Below, piece by piece: positions 44,056 through 52,183 of a stretch of DNA of 64,000 nt (positions within the stretch are counted from its first letter, which is position 1; the number at the start of each line of letters is the position of its first letter). The position numbers were made by a program, and so were the translations under genes. The notes beneath the pieces were generated by a model. It saw only the letters and a list, made by a program, of their open reading frames with translations, was not told the DNA's origin and did no database searches. The DNA comes from Streptomyces flaveolus (lineage in GTDB: Bacteria > Actinomycetota > Actinomycetes > Streptomycetales > Streptomycetaceae), in NCBI RefSeq assembly GCF_000716535.1, contig NZ_JNWV01000022.1, positions 1 to 64,000 of the forward strand, given 5' to 3'.

Positions 44056-45287
44056 CGACCCCTGACACCAAGGCCCTAGGCCCGAGGGTCAAGGAGCTGC
44101 GACGCGCCGCAGGCATGTCACAAAGCGACCTTGCCGTCGCCATGGGGCGCTCGGAAAGTTGGGTGTCACAGGTCGAAAGAGGCGTACAGCCCGTCGAGCG
44201 GCTATCGGTTCTGCAAGCTCTGGCCGACGCGCTCAACGTACCCGTACGAGAACTCCGGCCAGACGCCCCGCCGGCAGAGGAAGTCGAGCCGGAGGCCGAG
44301 GCGAGGAGCAACGACCTCGACGGACTACGAGTAGCCCTCACCGGTCACCCAGCACTGGGCAGTCTCTTTCAGCAGCCGCCAGCCGAACCGACCCCATCGC
44401 TCGCCGACTTCCGTCGACAAGTGGATGAGGCGTGGAGCCTCGTGCACGCGTCGAGCTACGCGGCACTCAGCGATCACCTCGCCAAGCTGTTGCCCAGGAT
44501 CGAGACCGCAGTACGTCACGCGCCCGCGGGTGACCGCACGGAGCTTCACTCCTTGCGCGCCAAGGCGTATCAGGTGGCCGCAGCCAGCTTCACGCGGCAG
44601 GACCAGGCGGATGCGGCGTGGATCGCAGCGGACCGGGCATTGCAGGCAGCCGAGCTGGCGGGCCAGCCCTTGGAGGTGGTCGCGAGCCTGTTCCGCATGG
44701 CGCACGCCTTCATGAGGCAGCAGCACATGGAGCAGGCGGAGCAAGCAGCGAAGTCAGCTGTGGCCGTCATGGAACCGAGGGCGGAGGCGCCGGCATGCCC
44801 GCCGGAAGAGCTGTCGCTGTTGGGCGCCATGAACCTGGTCCTTGCGGTGATCAACGCGAGGGAGGGCAACCGAGCACGAACCCATGAGCACATTGCGCGG
44901 GCACGAGGGATCGCTGCGCGGTTGGGTGAGGACCGCAACGACTTTGACACGGAGTTCGGGCCGACGAATGTGGAAGTCCACGCCGTGAGTACAGCGGTCG
45001 AGCTGGGAGATGCAGGGCTTGCCCTAGAGGTGGCCCAGGACGTGGACACGTCCGGCTTGTCACCCGAACGGCAGTCGCGTTTCTTGCTTGACGTGGCGCG
45101 AGCACACGCGCAGCGGCGACACGTCGGCGAGGCCACAGCCGCGATCTTGGAGGCTGAGGCCTTGGCGCCCGAGCAAATCCAGGACCACCACCTTGCCCGC
45201 GAGGTCATTCGCGACTTGATCCAGCTCTCCGGGCCCCGGGTGCCAGACGCGCTGCGAGACCTAGCCGAGCGGAGCGCTGTCCTCTAG
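44052..45287 (+). CDS. XRE-family regulator with TPR-like C-terminal domain
   Basis: 411 aa. The N-terminal HTH (KELRRAAGMSQSDLAVAMGRSESWVSQVERGVQPVERLSVLQALADALNV) is followed by about 300 residues of helical repeats (DQADAAWIAADRALQAAELAGQPLEVVASLFRMAHAFM), as in XRE regulators that sense peptides or other ligands. The GTG start overlaps the upstream stop. It is the candidate controller of the divergent transfer operon via the repeats at 43642-43706. Confidence 0.88.
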   Translation: MTTPDTKALGPRVKELRRAAGMSQSDLAVAMGRSESWVSQVERGVQPVERLSVLQALADALNVPVRELRPDAPPAEEVEPEAEARSNDLDGLRVALTGHPALGSLFQQPPAEPTPSLADFRRQVDEAWSLVHASSYAALSDHLAKLLPRIETAVRHAPAGDRTELHSLRAKAYQVAAASFTRQDQADAAWIAADRALQAAELAGQPLEVVASLFRMAHAFMRQQHMEQAEQAAKSAVAVMEPRAEAPACPPEELSLLGAMNLVLAVINAREGNRARTHEHIARARGIAARLGEDRNDFDTEFGPTNVEVHAVSTAVELGDAGLALEVAQDVDTSGLSPERQSRFLLDVARAHAQRRHVGEATAAILEAEALAPEQIQDHHLAREVIRDLIQLSGPRVPDALRDLAERSAVL

Positions 45288-45299
45288 ACCGACCTGTTA

Positions 45300-45422
45300 C
45301 AGGTTTCTCTACCTCATCAAGCCCCGGCTTCGCTCCGCTCCGCCGGGCGCGCTCCCGGCTCCGCTGCGGGCGACGCTCCTGCCTTCGGCCCGCTCCGCCC
45401 GCGCTGCGCCGACGCGCGCCCA
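45300..45422. repeat. GC-rich GGAGCG-repeat tract
   Basis: On the minus strand the motif GGAGCG or GGAGC recurs with GGAGCGGAGCGAAGC, GGGAGCGCGCC and GGAGCGGGCCGAAGG. It is non-coding-looking, strand-biased sequence following the regulator stop. It may be an origin, a transfer region or terminator-like structure; undecided. Confidence 0.4.
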
Positions 45423-45566
45423 CTGGTGGATAGGGCCGGCGGCCATGAGTCGATCACCGCGCACACTGACGGTCAGAACAGTGCCTCCGGCGGGGGATCG
45501 GCCGGCACCGGGATGGAGGGGGCGCCGTCGCCGACTGCGGGCCCGTTGTGGCAGATGCTGGGGGCT

Positions 45567-45712
45567 CCCATCCCGCACACCATCGACCCAGGCAGAGCCG
45601 AGCAGACGCGGCCCCTGGCGTCCAGGTCGTTCGTACAGTGGCGCGCTCCACCTGGACGCCAGGAACCACGCCCGCTCCACGGTGTGTGGGTCGACGGCGT
45701 ACGGGATGGAAG
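45567..45712. repeat. Long imperfect inverted repeat in the AICE right arm
   Basis: Outer arms CCATCCCGCACACCATCGAC.. (45568-45590) and ..GTCGACGGCGTACGGGATGG match at 19 of 23 positions. The inner arms CCTGGCGTCCAGGT and ACCTGGACGCCAGG are perfect over 14 bp. The whole dyad is about 146 bp. Differences between the outer arms fall mostly every third base, so the arms may derive from a once-coding sequence. No known family. Confidence 0.7.
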
Positions 45713-45810
45713 CTGGGGACAGTGGTGGGTTGAGGCAGTTGGCCAGGGAGGACCAGCAACGGCATGGCAACATTCCGGCCAACCTTGGCGTAAGCGCAAC
45801 CGCATGCTGC

Positions 45811-45860
45811 GGCGAGCAAACGTGAGTTTCGGTGAGTGGACGCGAGTGTCCGTGAGTCTC
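45811..45860. repeat. Five direct repeats with exact 10-bp period
   Basis: GCGAGC at 45812, GTGAGT at 45822 and 45832, GCGAGT at 45842 and GTGAGT at 45852: consensus GYGAGY every 10 bp, close to one helical turn. Phased short repeats in this position suggest a protein array site, either the TraB recognition repeats of a clt locus or replication iterons. Confidence 0.6.
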
Positions 45861-46100
45861 ACCCCAAATGCTTACTTGCTGGAAGTGACCAGACGTGGAG
45901 ACGGCCGGATGAGCACTGGGGCGCCCACTGTTACCGTCTTGAAGCAGCTCAGGACCGCATGCTCGCAAGTGGCAGCCAGCGCAGGCGAGTTGCAGCCGCA
46001 CGCATGCTAGGGTACGCAGCTACACACGCAGATACGCCAAAAGGACGTCCGCGACACCTCTCACCGCGCGCTGACGCCTGATGGCCAACAGGAGGACCCC

Positions 46101-46292
46101 TTGCTGGAGAAGAAGCCCGCCCAACCCTCAAAGGCATTGCATCACAATGCCTATCGGGATACGCCGGACAGTACAGCAGTGAGACCACAGGAGGCAAGCA
46201 AGCTAGCCCAGGCAGCGGCACTGATCTCGGCTCTTGCCAGTTTGATCACGGCGCTGACAGGAGCCGCAGTCGTGTTGCTGCACTATTCCTGA
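46101..46292 (+). CDS. 63-aa membrane-anchored AICE protein
   Basis: The TTG start is fixed by AGGAGG 8 bases upstream. The sequence runs MLEKKPAQPSKALHHNAY, then a polar stretch and a C-terminal membrane helix (LAQAAALISALASLITALTGAAVVLLHYS). No family recognised. It is the last gene before attR. A tail-anchored or holin-like role is possible. Confidence 0.65.
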   Translation: MLEKKPAQPSKALHHNAYRDTPDSTAVRPQEASKLAQAAALISALASLITALTGAAVVLLHYS

Positions 46293-46423
46293 CCTCTGGG
46301 CAGCGTGCCCCCGGCGTGCCCGTTGGAAGGGCACACAAGGGGGAACCACGGGGAAGAGCGGCCATTCCTCAGCCGACATGCAGGTCAGCGTTCTGCCAGC
46401 TCGCAGCGGACCCGCGTACGCGA

Positions 46424-46492
46424 TCTTCCAAACTAGCTACGCGGGTTCGATTCCCGTCGCCCGCTCTGGATGCCGAAGGCCCAGGTGAGAGG
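46424..46492. repeat. attR, 69-bp core repeat
   Basis: Identical to attL at 36652-36720. It contains the 3' part of tRNA-Gly without the 5' half, so it is not a functional tRNA. Confidence 0.95.
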
Positions 46493-46516
46493 TTGAATGC
46501 CTCTCACCTGGGCCTT
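46474..46516 (+). terminator. Original chromosomal tRNA-Gly terminator
   Basis: GAAGGCCCAGGTGAGAGG pairs perfectly (18 bp) with CCTCTCACCTGGGCCTTC around TTGAATG. The left arm is in attR, the right arm is chromosomal. The perfect match marks this as the ancestral terminator now stranded about 9.8 kb from its tRNA. Confidence 0.85.
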
Positions 46517-46544
46517 CTGCCGTTCCCGGGGCCTGTCCGGCTGA

Positions 46545-46790
46545 GGGCGGTGTCGGGCCGCTGCGGTTCGGGATGTCGCCGGCAGAGGTCGTCGAGGCGC
46601 TGAAGGTCTCCGAGCCGGGACTGGGTGCTCCACACCCCTGACGCATCGCTCGCTCCTTACGCGCCCACTGTTCGTGAAGGAGGAGTGGTCGGAGTCGGAG
46701 TACTACCGGGACCGCCTGCCGCAGGAAGGCGCCCCGGACAGGACGGGGACCGCCGTGGTGCTGTCTGGGCGGCGCGCCGGGCGGTGGCAC
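46545..46790 (+). pseudogene. Decayed coding fragments, plus strand
   Basis: GPLRFGMSPAEVVEALKVSEPG, ending in a stop, then LFVKEEWSESEYYRDRLPQ in another frame, both with Streptomyces codon bias. Their order and frames look like the remains of one broken gene. Family not identified. Confidence 0.4.
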
Positions 46791-46829
46791 GAGGTGGCCC
46801 GGGTGTGTGCGAGCGGGGGCAGCGCGTCC

Positions 46830-47115
46830 TGGCCGTGACCTGTCGACGGGGATTGCCGGTGGCGGGGTCGGCCGGGTTCAGGTCCCGGTGGACCATTCCG
46901 GCCCGGCGGATGTCGTGCGGGGCCTCGGCGGCGAGTGCGCGCGGTCCGACGGGCGGGAGCGGGCCGTGTCGGCGGTTGCCGTGAAGGCGTCGCGGGCGGC
47001 GGTCACCTCGCTGCGGAACCGGATGCGGCGGCCGGAGGCGATGGGGCACCTCTTGTTCAGGGCGAGGTGGACCACGGCCATGCCGGCGTTGCCGGCGCCG
47101 CCCTCGGCCGGGTGG
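46830..47115 (-). pseudogene. Ser/Thr protein kinase remnant
   Basis: One frame gives a Gly-loop-like GGAGNAGMAVVHLALNKR followed by RFRSEVTAARDAFTAT, and another gives APHDIRRAGMVHRDLNPAD, clearly derived from the kinase catalytic loop HRDLKPxN. Part of the N lobe, including the lysine region, and the DFG region are missing or scrambled. Multiple frameshifts and a deletion show long decay. Confidence 0.6.
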
Positions 47116-47195
47116 TCGCCGGCCTCCGGCGGCCGCAGGCGCCCCGGCGCCCTACCCGTACACACCCCCGTCGTGACCCCCGGCTCCCCTGCCGG

Positions 47196-47390
47196 TCAGA
47201 ACCTGATCGAGTTGATGGACTCCGCTATCGAGTTCAGGAAGCGGTTGATCGATGGGGCCATGCCGGTCGAGGCGAGGAAGAAACCGAAGAGGATGGCGAC
47301 GATGGCCGGGCCGGCCTTGATGTTCCCCCCTCGGATCAACACCACCAGGATGATCGCCAACAGCAGCACCACAGACAGTGAAATGGCCAC
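47196..47390 (-). CDS. 64-aa conserved small membrane protein
   Basis: VAISLSVVLLLAIILVVLIRGGNIKAGPAIVAILFGFFLASTGMAPSINRFLNSIAESINSIRF: two membrane helices around a basic turn. Such proteins are widespread in Streptomyces with unknown role; some occur near mobile-element genes. The GTG start has a weak GAGGG upstream. Confidence 0.75.
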   Translation of the reverse strand: MAISLSVVLLLAIILVVLIRGGNIKAGPAIVAILFGFFLASTGMAPSINRFLNSIAESINSIRF

Positions 47391-47831
47391 AACTGATCAC
47401 ACCCTCGGTCGGTCCGCTCTCCCGGCCCGGAGGTACGGCCCGCGCACCCCCGCCAGAACCATCGTGCCACCAACCCGCCCACCGTATGCGGGTCCTGACA
47501 CAACGCCGGACGAACACACATGCGCGGGACACCTCGCACAGGAATGCGACCGGTGACGCGGTCACGAAATCCACACGAATTCCCGGGAGTTCGTTTCAAT
47601 AACCACGCAATGCACGGGACAGGGAATCCGCGTACGGGACACAGAGACGCCGTATGCCCGAATTAGTCTGTATTAATCGGTACATCCGGGGCGAACGGAC
47701 GACACCTGTGTGCCCATCATCACGTCTACCAGGATGGCAAGTTCAGTGAATTACGGGGTACCCGGGCGGGATAACCAGGAATGACAGTGCGGGTTTTACG
47801 GAATCCCACAGCCGACGCTAGGGTGCCTGAG
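47391..47831. other. Intergenic region upstream of the acyltransferase
   Basis: 441 bp, less GC-rich than its surroundings at 47650-47690 (AATTAGTCTGTATTAATC, with ATTA/TAAT ends). It probably holds the promoters of the two divergent genes. No RNA gene seen. Confidence 0.4.
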
Positions 47832-49007
47832 ATGTTCGACGCCGCAACGTCCCCCGGCCACAGCCGCAGGCCGCTCCCCCCGGCACAGTCGCCGGTGCGC
47901 GGGGTGCCCGACCGGCGAACCCCGACGCACGCGCAGGAGCAGTCGCGGACCGACAGACCGGGCAGGCAGCGCGACGCGTTCTTCGACAACGCCAAGTACC
48001 TGGCGATCGTGCTCGTGGCGCTGGGGCACTCCTGGTCGGCCATCAAGACCGACAACCGGGCCCTCGAAAGCCTGTACAACGTCGTGTACACCTTCCACAT
48101 GCCGGCGTTCATCGTCATCTCCGGCTACTTCTCCCGCAGTTTCGACATGCGCCCGGACCGGCTGAAGCGGCTGGTCACCGGCATAGCGGTCCCGTACCTG
48201 CTGTTCCAGATCGCCTATTCGCTGTTCCGGCGGTACGCGGGCCAGGCCGACGACCCGATCAGTCTCGTCTCCCCCTACTACCTGACCTGGTTCCTGTGCG
48301 CGCTGTTCATCTGGCGCCTGACCACCCCCCTGTGGAAGCTGGTCCGCCGGCCGCTGCCCCTGGCGCTGGGCATCGCCATGGTCGGATCGGTCACCCCGGG
48401 CCTCGACGACAACCTGGACCTCGGCCGCGTCCTGCAGTTCCTGCCCTGCTTCGTCCTCGGTCTGCTGCTGAAGCCCGAGCACTTCGCGCTGATACGCCGA
48501 CGCGCGGTGCGGGTGCTGTCCGTACCGGTGTTCGCCGCGGCGCTGGCCGTCGGCTGGTGGAGCGTGCCGCGCGTGGACGGCGGATGGTTCTACCGGCAGA
48601 GTTCGGCGCCGGACATCGGCGCGCCCTGGTGGACCGGGCCGCTGATGACGCTGGCCATGTTCGGCTGCGCGCTGCTGCTGACCGCCTGCTTCCTCGCGTG
48701 GGTGCCGGGCCGCCGGACGTGGTTCACCGCGCTCGGCGCGGGCACGTTGTACGGCTATCTGCTCCACGGCTTCGTGGTCAAGGCCACGCTGTACACGGGC
48801 GGGTTCGACCTCGCCGAGCAGTACGGCGCCCTGGGCACGGCCGCCGTCACCGTCCTCGCGACCGCCGCCGTCACGGTGCTGTGCACCAAGCCGGTGCAGC
48901 GGGTCTTCCGCTTCGCGATGGAGCCGAAGATGGAGTGGGCGTTCCGGGAGGACGCGGCCGAACTGGCCCGCGAACGGCACAAGCAGCGGGAGACGGTCGG
49001 CGTCTAG
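47832..49007 (+). CDS. Acyltransferase 3 family membrane protein
   Basis: About 391 aa from ATG 47832 (MFDAATSPGHSRRP); an ATG at 47781 is the alternative, and neither has a strong ribosome site. A Pro/Arg-rich cytoplasmic lead of about 50 residues precedes the acyltransferase_3 core: RDAFFDNAKYLAIVLVALGHSW (catalytic-region His), YTFHMPAFIVISGYFSR, and eight to ten helices ending YLLHGFVVKATLY. These enzymes O-acylate surface sugars or small molecules. No neighbour indicates the substrate. Confidence 0.88.
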   Translation: MFDAATSPGHSRRPLPPAQSPVRGVPDRRTPTHAQEQSRTDRPGRQRDAFFDNAKYLAIVLVALGHSWSAIKTDNRALESLYNVVYTFHMPAFIVISGYFSRSFDMRPDRLKRLVTGIAVPYLLFQIAYSLFRRYAGQADDPISLVSPYYLTWFLCALFIWRLTTPLWKLVRRPLPLALGIAMVGSVTPGLDDNLDLGRVLQFLPCFVLGLLLKPEHFALIRRRAVRVLSVPVFAAALAVGWWSVPRVDGGWFYRQSSAPDIGAPWWTGPLMTLAMFGCALLLTACFLAWVPGRRTWFTALGAGTLYGYLLHGFVVKATLYTGGFDLAEQYGALGTAAVTVLATAAVTVLCTKPVQRVFRFAMEPKMEWAFREDAAELARERHKQRETVGV

Positions 49008-49064
49008 CCGCTCCGGGTCCCGGCGGCCAGCCGCTCCCGCCCCCTCCCCCGTCGGAAACCACGC

Positions 49065-49511
49065 TCAGGCTTCGAGACCGAGAAGTGCGCGCGTCCTCGC
49101 GTACTTCTCGGTCAGCCGTTCCCGGGTCGGCTCGTCGAGCGCCGCGAGCCGCCGCGGGTCGGCGTTGTGCGCCAGGTCGGCCTCCTTCACCAGCAGCGCG
49201 CCCGGGGTGGCGAGGATCCGGCGCGTGTACGCCTCCAGCTCCTCCCCCGGCCGCTTGGTGAGGGCGTCCACGATGGCCTTGGTGCGCGGGGTCAGGGCGG
49301 CGGCGGCCAGCCACTCCCGGCTGAGCGCGTCGTCCTCGACGGAGTCGTGCAGCCAGGCCGCCGCGATCTGCTCCGGGTCACCGCCGCGGGCCCGCACGCC
49401 CTCGGCGACGGCCACGAGGTGCTCGGCGTACGGCTGCCCCGCCTTGTCGGTCTGCCCCTCGTGGGCGGCCCGCGCGACGGCCTCGACCTCTGCGAGCGTG
49501 AGCTGCGTCAT
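49065..49511 (-). CDS. HD domain protein, small-alarmone-hydrolase-like
   Basis: 148 aa. A single HD domain: ARAAHEGQTDKAGQPYAEHLVAVAEGV, AAAWLHDSVEDD (metal-binding HD) and KEADLAHNADPRR. This pattern is shared with the hydrolase domain of RelA/SpoT and with Mesh1-type (p)ppGpp hydrolases. No synthetase domain is present. Alarmone cleavage is likely but unproven. Confidence 0.85.
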   Translation of the reverse strand: MTQLTLAEVEAVARAAHEGQTDKAGQPYAEHLVAVAEGVRARGGDPEQIAAAWLHDSVEDDALSREWLAAAALTPRTKAIVDALTKRPGEELEAYTRRILATPGALLVKEADLAHNADPRRLAALDEPTRERLTEKYARTRALLGLEA

Positions 49512-49578
49512 GGCTCCAGTGTCCCCCCGCGCCGCACCCGGCGCCCACCACGGAGGACCGGGCGGCCCGGCGGCCGGC

Positions 49579-50751
49579 TCAGCGGCCGTTCGCCGTCGGC
49601 TGGCGGCAGATCAGGAGCAGCGCGCGGTCGTCGTTGACGTCCTTGGCGACCGCCTCGATGAGGTGCCAGGCGGCGCCCTGGAAGCCGCCGCCCACATAGC
49701 GGTCGGCCTCGCCGGTGAGCCGGTCGATGCCCTCAACGATGTCCCGGTCGGAGGTCTCCACCAGTCCGTCGGTGAACAGCATCAGCACGTCACCGGGGCG
49801 CAGCGAGCCCTTCACGGGGTCGAACTGGGCGCCGTCGTACACCCCGAGCAGCGGCCCCTCGGCGGCCTTCTCCTCCCAGCGCCCGCTGCCCGCGCTGAGC
49901 TGGAGCCCCGGCGGGTGTCCGGCGGAGTACAGCTCGTAGTCCCCGGAGTCCAGGTCCAGGACCAGATGGATGGAGGTGGCGAAGCCCTCCTCCCATTCCT
50001 GGCGGAGGAGGTAGCCGTTGGCCGCCGGGAGGAAGGCGTGCGGCGGGAGGGAGCCCAGCAGGCCGCCGAAGGCGCCGGACAGCAGCAGGGCGCGCGAGCC
50101 GGCGTCCATGCCCTTGCCGGACACGTCGGTGAGCACGACCTCCAGCGTCCGGCCGCCGTTCGTGCGGGCGGCGACGACGAAGTCGCCGGAGAAGGACTGG
50201 CCGCCCGCCGGGCGCAGCGCCATCTCGTGGTGCCAGCCCTGCGGCAGCTTCGGCAGCTTGCTCTGCACCCGGATCCGCTCGCGCAGGTCGAAGAGCATGG
50301 TGCCGCCGCGCCGCCAGGGCACGCCGACCCGGCTGCGGAACTGCGCGGTGAGCAGCCCGAAGAAGCCGCAGGCGGCCACCACCAGGACCACGCCCGGGGT
50401 GACCCGGGAGGGGCCCTCGGTGTACGGGCCGAGCTGTACCGACTCCACGATCAGCGCGGTGGCCGCCGCCGCGTACAGGCCGAGCAGGCTCGCCGGGCGC
50501 AGCAGCAGACCGCCGGCGACGATCGGCAGCACCAGGGTGGCCGGGGAGCACCACACGGAGTCGAGGAGGGTCATGGTCGCGAGGACCGGGATCATCAGCA
50601 GCAGTCCGGCGAAGGCGATCCAGTCGGAGCCGTCCCCGCGGAAGTAGTCCACGGCGCTTCTGCGCAGCCCGACGCGGGCCCGGTGCCACTGCATCTTCCA
50701 CCGGGCCGTGAACGTCTCGGCCTTCGAGCGCCGCTGTCGTCCTGCTGCCAT
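49579..50751 (-). CDS. Membrane-bound SpoIIE-type PP2C phosphatase
   Basis: 390 aa. Three or four N-terminal membrane helices (WIAFAGLLLMIPVLATMTLL; TLVLPIVAGGLLL; VVLVVAACGFFGLL) are followed by a SpoIIE domain with metal-binding aspartates in SFSGDFVVAAR, VVLTDVSGKGMDA and LMLFTDGLVETSDRD. It would dephosphorylate an anti-anti-sigma factor, the opposite arm to RsbW-type kinases. The partner is not adjacent. The signal sensed by the membrane part is unknown. Confidence 0.9.
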   Translation of the reverse strand: MAAGRQRRSKAETFTARWKMQWHRARVGLRRSAVDYFRGDGSDWIAFAGLLLMIPVLATMTLLDSVWCSPATLVLPIVAGGLLLRPASLLGLYAAAATALIVESVQLGPYTEGPSRVTPGVVLVVAACGFFGLLTAQFRSRVGVPWRRGGTMLFDLRERIRVQSKLPKLPQGWHHEMALRPAGGQSFSGDFVVAARTNGGRTLEVVLTDVSGKGMDAGSRALLLSGAFGGLLGSLPPHAFLPAANGYLLRQEWEEGFATSIHLVLDLDSGDYELYSAGHPPGLQLSAGSGRWEEKAAEGPLLGVYDGAQFDPVKGSLRPGDVLMLFTDGLVETSDRDIVEGIDRLTGEADRYVGGGFQGAAWHLIEAVAKDVNDDRALLLICRQPTANGR

Positions 50752-50911
50752 CAGTTCGCGACCCTATCCAGCGGACCCGCTGCTTGGCACGGGAGGTCCC
50801 ACTTGTCCCCCCTGTGGGATTCCACTTCGCCGTCCGTCGGCCGGGTTCCGGCGGGCCGGGCCGGGGCGAAAATCACTGGCTCGCCCCCCTTCGCCCTGGT
50901 AGGCATGGCAC

Positions 50912-52153
50912 ATGGGGACTGAGAGCGCGACCGAGTTGAAGACCCTGCGTCCGGAGGAGTTCGACCAGTGGTGGGACCACCTGGTCCGCGCGTTCGGCGG
51001 CGGACCGGCCTCCGCCGAGGAACGGGAACTGGACAGATCACTCACCGAGTTCGACCGTTCCCTGGCCGCCTGGGACGGGGACGTGCTCGTCGGCACGTCC
51101 GGGGCCTTCAGCTTCCGGATGACCGTGCCGGGCGGGGCGGTGGTGCCCACCGCCGGCGTGACCATGGTCAGCGTGGCCGCGACGCACCGGCGGCGCGGGG
51201 TGCTGACGTCGATGATGCGGCGGCTGATGGACGACGCGCGCGCCAAGGGCGAGCCGCTGGCCGCGCTGTTCGCCTCCGAGCCCGCGATCTACGGCCGCTT
51301 CGGGTACGGCGCGGCGACCCCCCAGCTCATCGCCGAGATCGACACCGGCAGGGTGACCCTGGAGGTGCCCGAGGGCACCGACGGGGTGCGCGTGCGCTAC
51401 GCGGCGCCCGCGGACGTCCTGGCGGAGTGCGAGGCGGTGTACGCGGCCCTGGTGCCCCGGCGCCCGGGCATGCTGGCGCGGCAGCCCGGCTGGGAGCGGG
51501 CCGCGCTGGTCGACCCGGAGAGCGAGCGGGAGGGCGCGTCGGCGCTGCAGTGCGTGGTCGCCGAACGGGACGGTGAGATCACCGGGTACGCGCGCTTCCG
51601 TACGAAGATGGTCTGGGGGCGGAGCGGGCACGACGGCACGGTGACCCTGGAGGACCTGGCCGCGCTGGACCCGGCGAGCGAGGCGGCGCTGTGGCGTTTC
51701 CTGTTCGGCGTCGACCTGATGACGACGCTGAAGATGCGGGCGCGGCCGGTCGACGACGCCTGGCAGTACCTGGTCTCCGACATCCGCCGCTGCCTGCCGC
51801 AGCAGCGGGACGCCGGGTACGTCCGGCTGGTGGACGTGGGAGCGGCCCTGTCGGCCCGTACGTATCTGACGCCCGTGGACGTCGTGTTCGAGGTCGAGGA
51901 CGCCTTCTGTCCGTGGAACGCGGGGCGTTGGCGGCTGACCGGCGACCCGAAGGGCGCGTCCTGCGAGCGGACGACCGACGCGGCCGACGTCGCCCTGTCC
52001 GTGCGGGAGTTGGGCGCGGCGTATCTGGGCGGGGTGACCCTGCTGTCGCTGGCGACGGCCGGGCGGGTGCGGGAGCTGCGGCCGGGGGCGCTGACGGAGG
52101 CGTCGGTGGCGTTCAGCTCACCGGTGGCCCCGTGGCTGCCCCACGGCTTCTAG
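50912..52153 (+). CDS. Eis-family GNAT N-acetyltransferase
   Basis: 413 aa. Tandem GNAT domains plus a sterol-carrier-like C-terminal domain give the Eis length. The acetyl-CoA site is VSVAATHRRRGVLTSMMRRLMDDA (V-x-x-x-x-R-x-R-G). PLAALFASEPAIYGRFGYGAATP is the Eis signature. Eis proteins acetylate amines, including aminoglycosides, so resistance is possible but untested. Starts MGTESATELKTLRPEEF. Confidence 0.93.
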   Translation: MGTESATELKTLRPEEFDQWWDHLVRAFGGGPASAEERELDRSLTEFDRSLAAWDGDVLVGTSGAFSFRMTVPGGAVVPTAGVTMVSVAATHRRRGVLTSMMRRLMDDARAKGEPLAALFASEPAIYGRFGYGAATPQLIAEIDTGRVTLEVPEGTDGVRVRYAAPADVLAECEAVYAALVPRRPGMLARQPGWERAALVDPESEREGASALQCVVAERDGEITGYARFRTKMVWGRSGHDGTVTLEDLAALDPASEAALWRFLFGVDLMTTLKMRARPVDDAWQYLVSDIRRCLPQQRDAGYVRLVDVGAALSARTYLTPVDVVFEVEDAFCPWNAGRWRLTGDPKGASCERTTDAADVALSVRELGAAYLGGVTLLSLATAGRVRELRPGALTEASVAFSSPVAPWLPHGF

Positions 52154-52183
52154 GCCGGCGCTTCCGGCGGGTCAGGGGCCCGG

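Larger units (their letters stand above)
36652..46492. mobile_element. Actinomycete integrative and conjugative element (AICE)
   Basis: About 9.8 kb bounded by a perfect 69-bp direct repeat (36652-36720 and 46424-46492) at the 3' end of tRNA-Gly. It carries the expected AICE modules: Int and Xis next to attL, a RepSA-like rolling-circle initiator, Spd-type spread genes, a TraB/FtsK translocase and regulators. The leftward operon is one transcription unit by spacing. This resembles the pSAM2/SLP1 class. All modules look intact, so the element may be mobile. Confidence 0.93.

Noticed and set aside
45426..46010. A 194-aa plus-strand frame in the AICE right arm
   Set aside because: It spans the dyad and phased repeats, has no ribosome site and odd composition, and a mirror frame exists on the other strand.
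45836..46081. An 81-aa plus-strand frame before the 63-aa gene
   Set aside because: It starts inside the phased repeats without a ribosome site and shows no recognisable feature.
46434..46464. A second tRNA-Gly at attR
   Set aside because: Only the 3' half is present; the acceptor 5' strand and D arm are absent, so it is the att duplicate.
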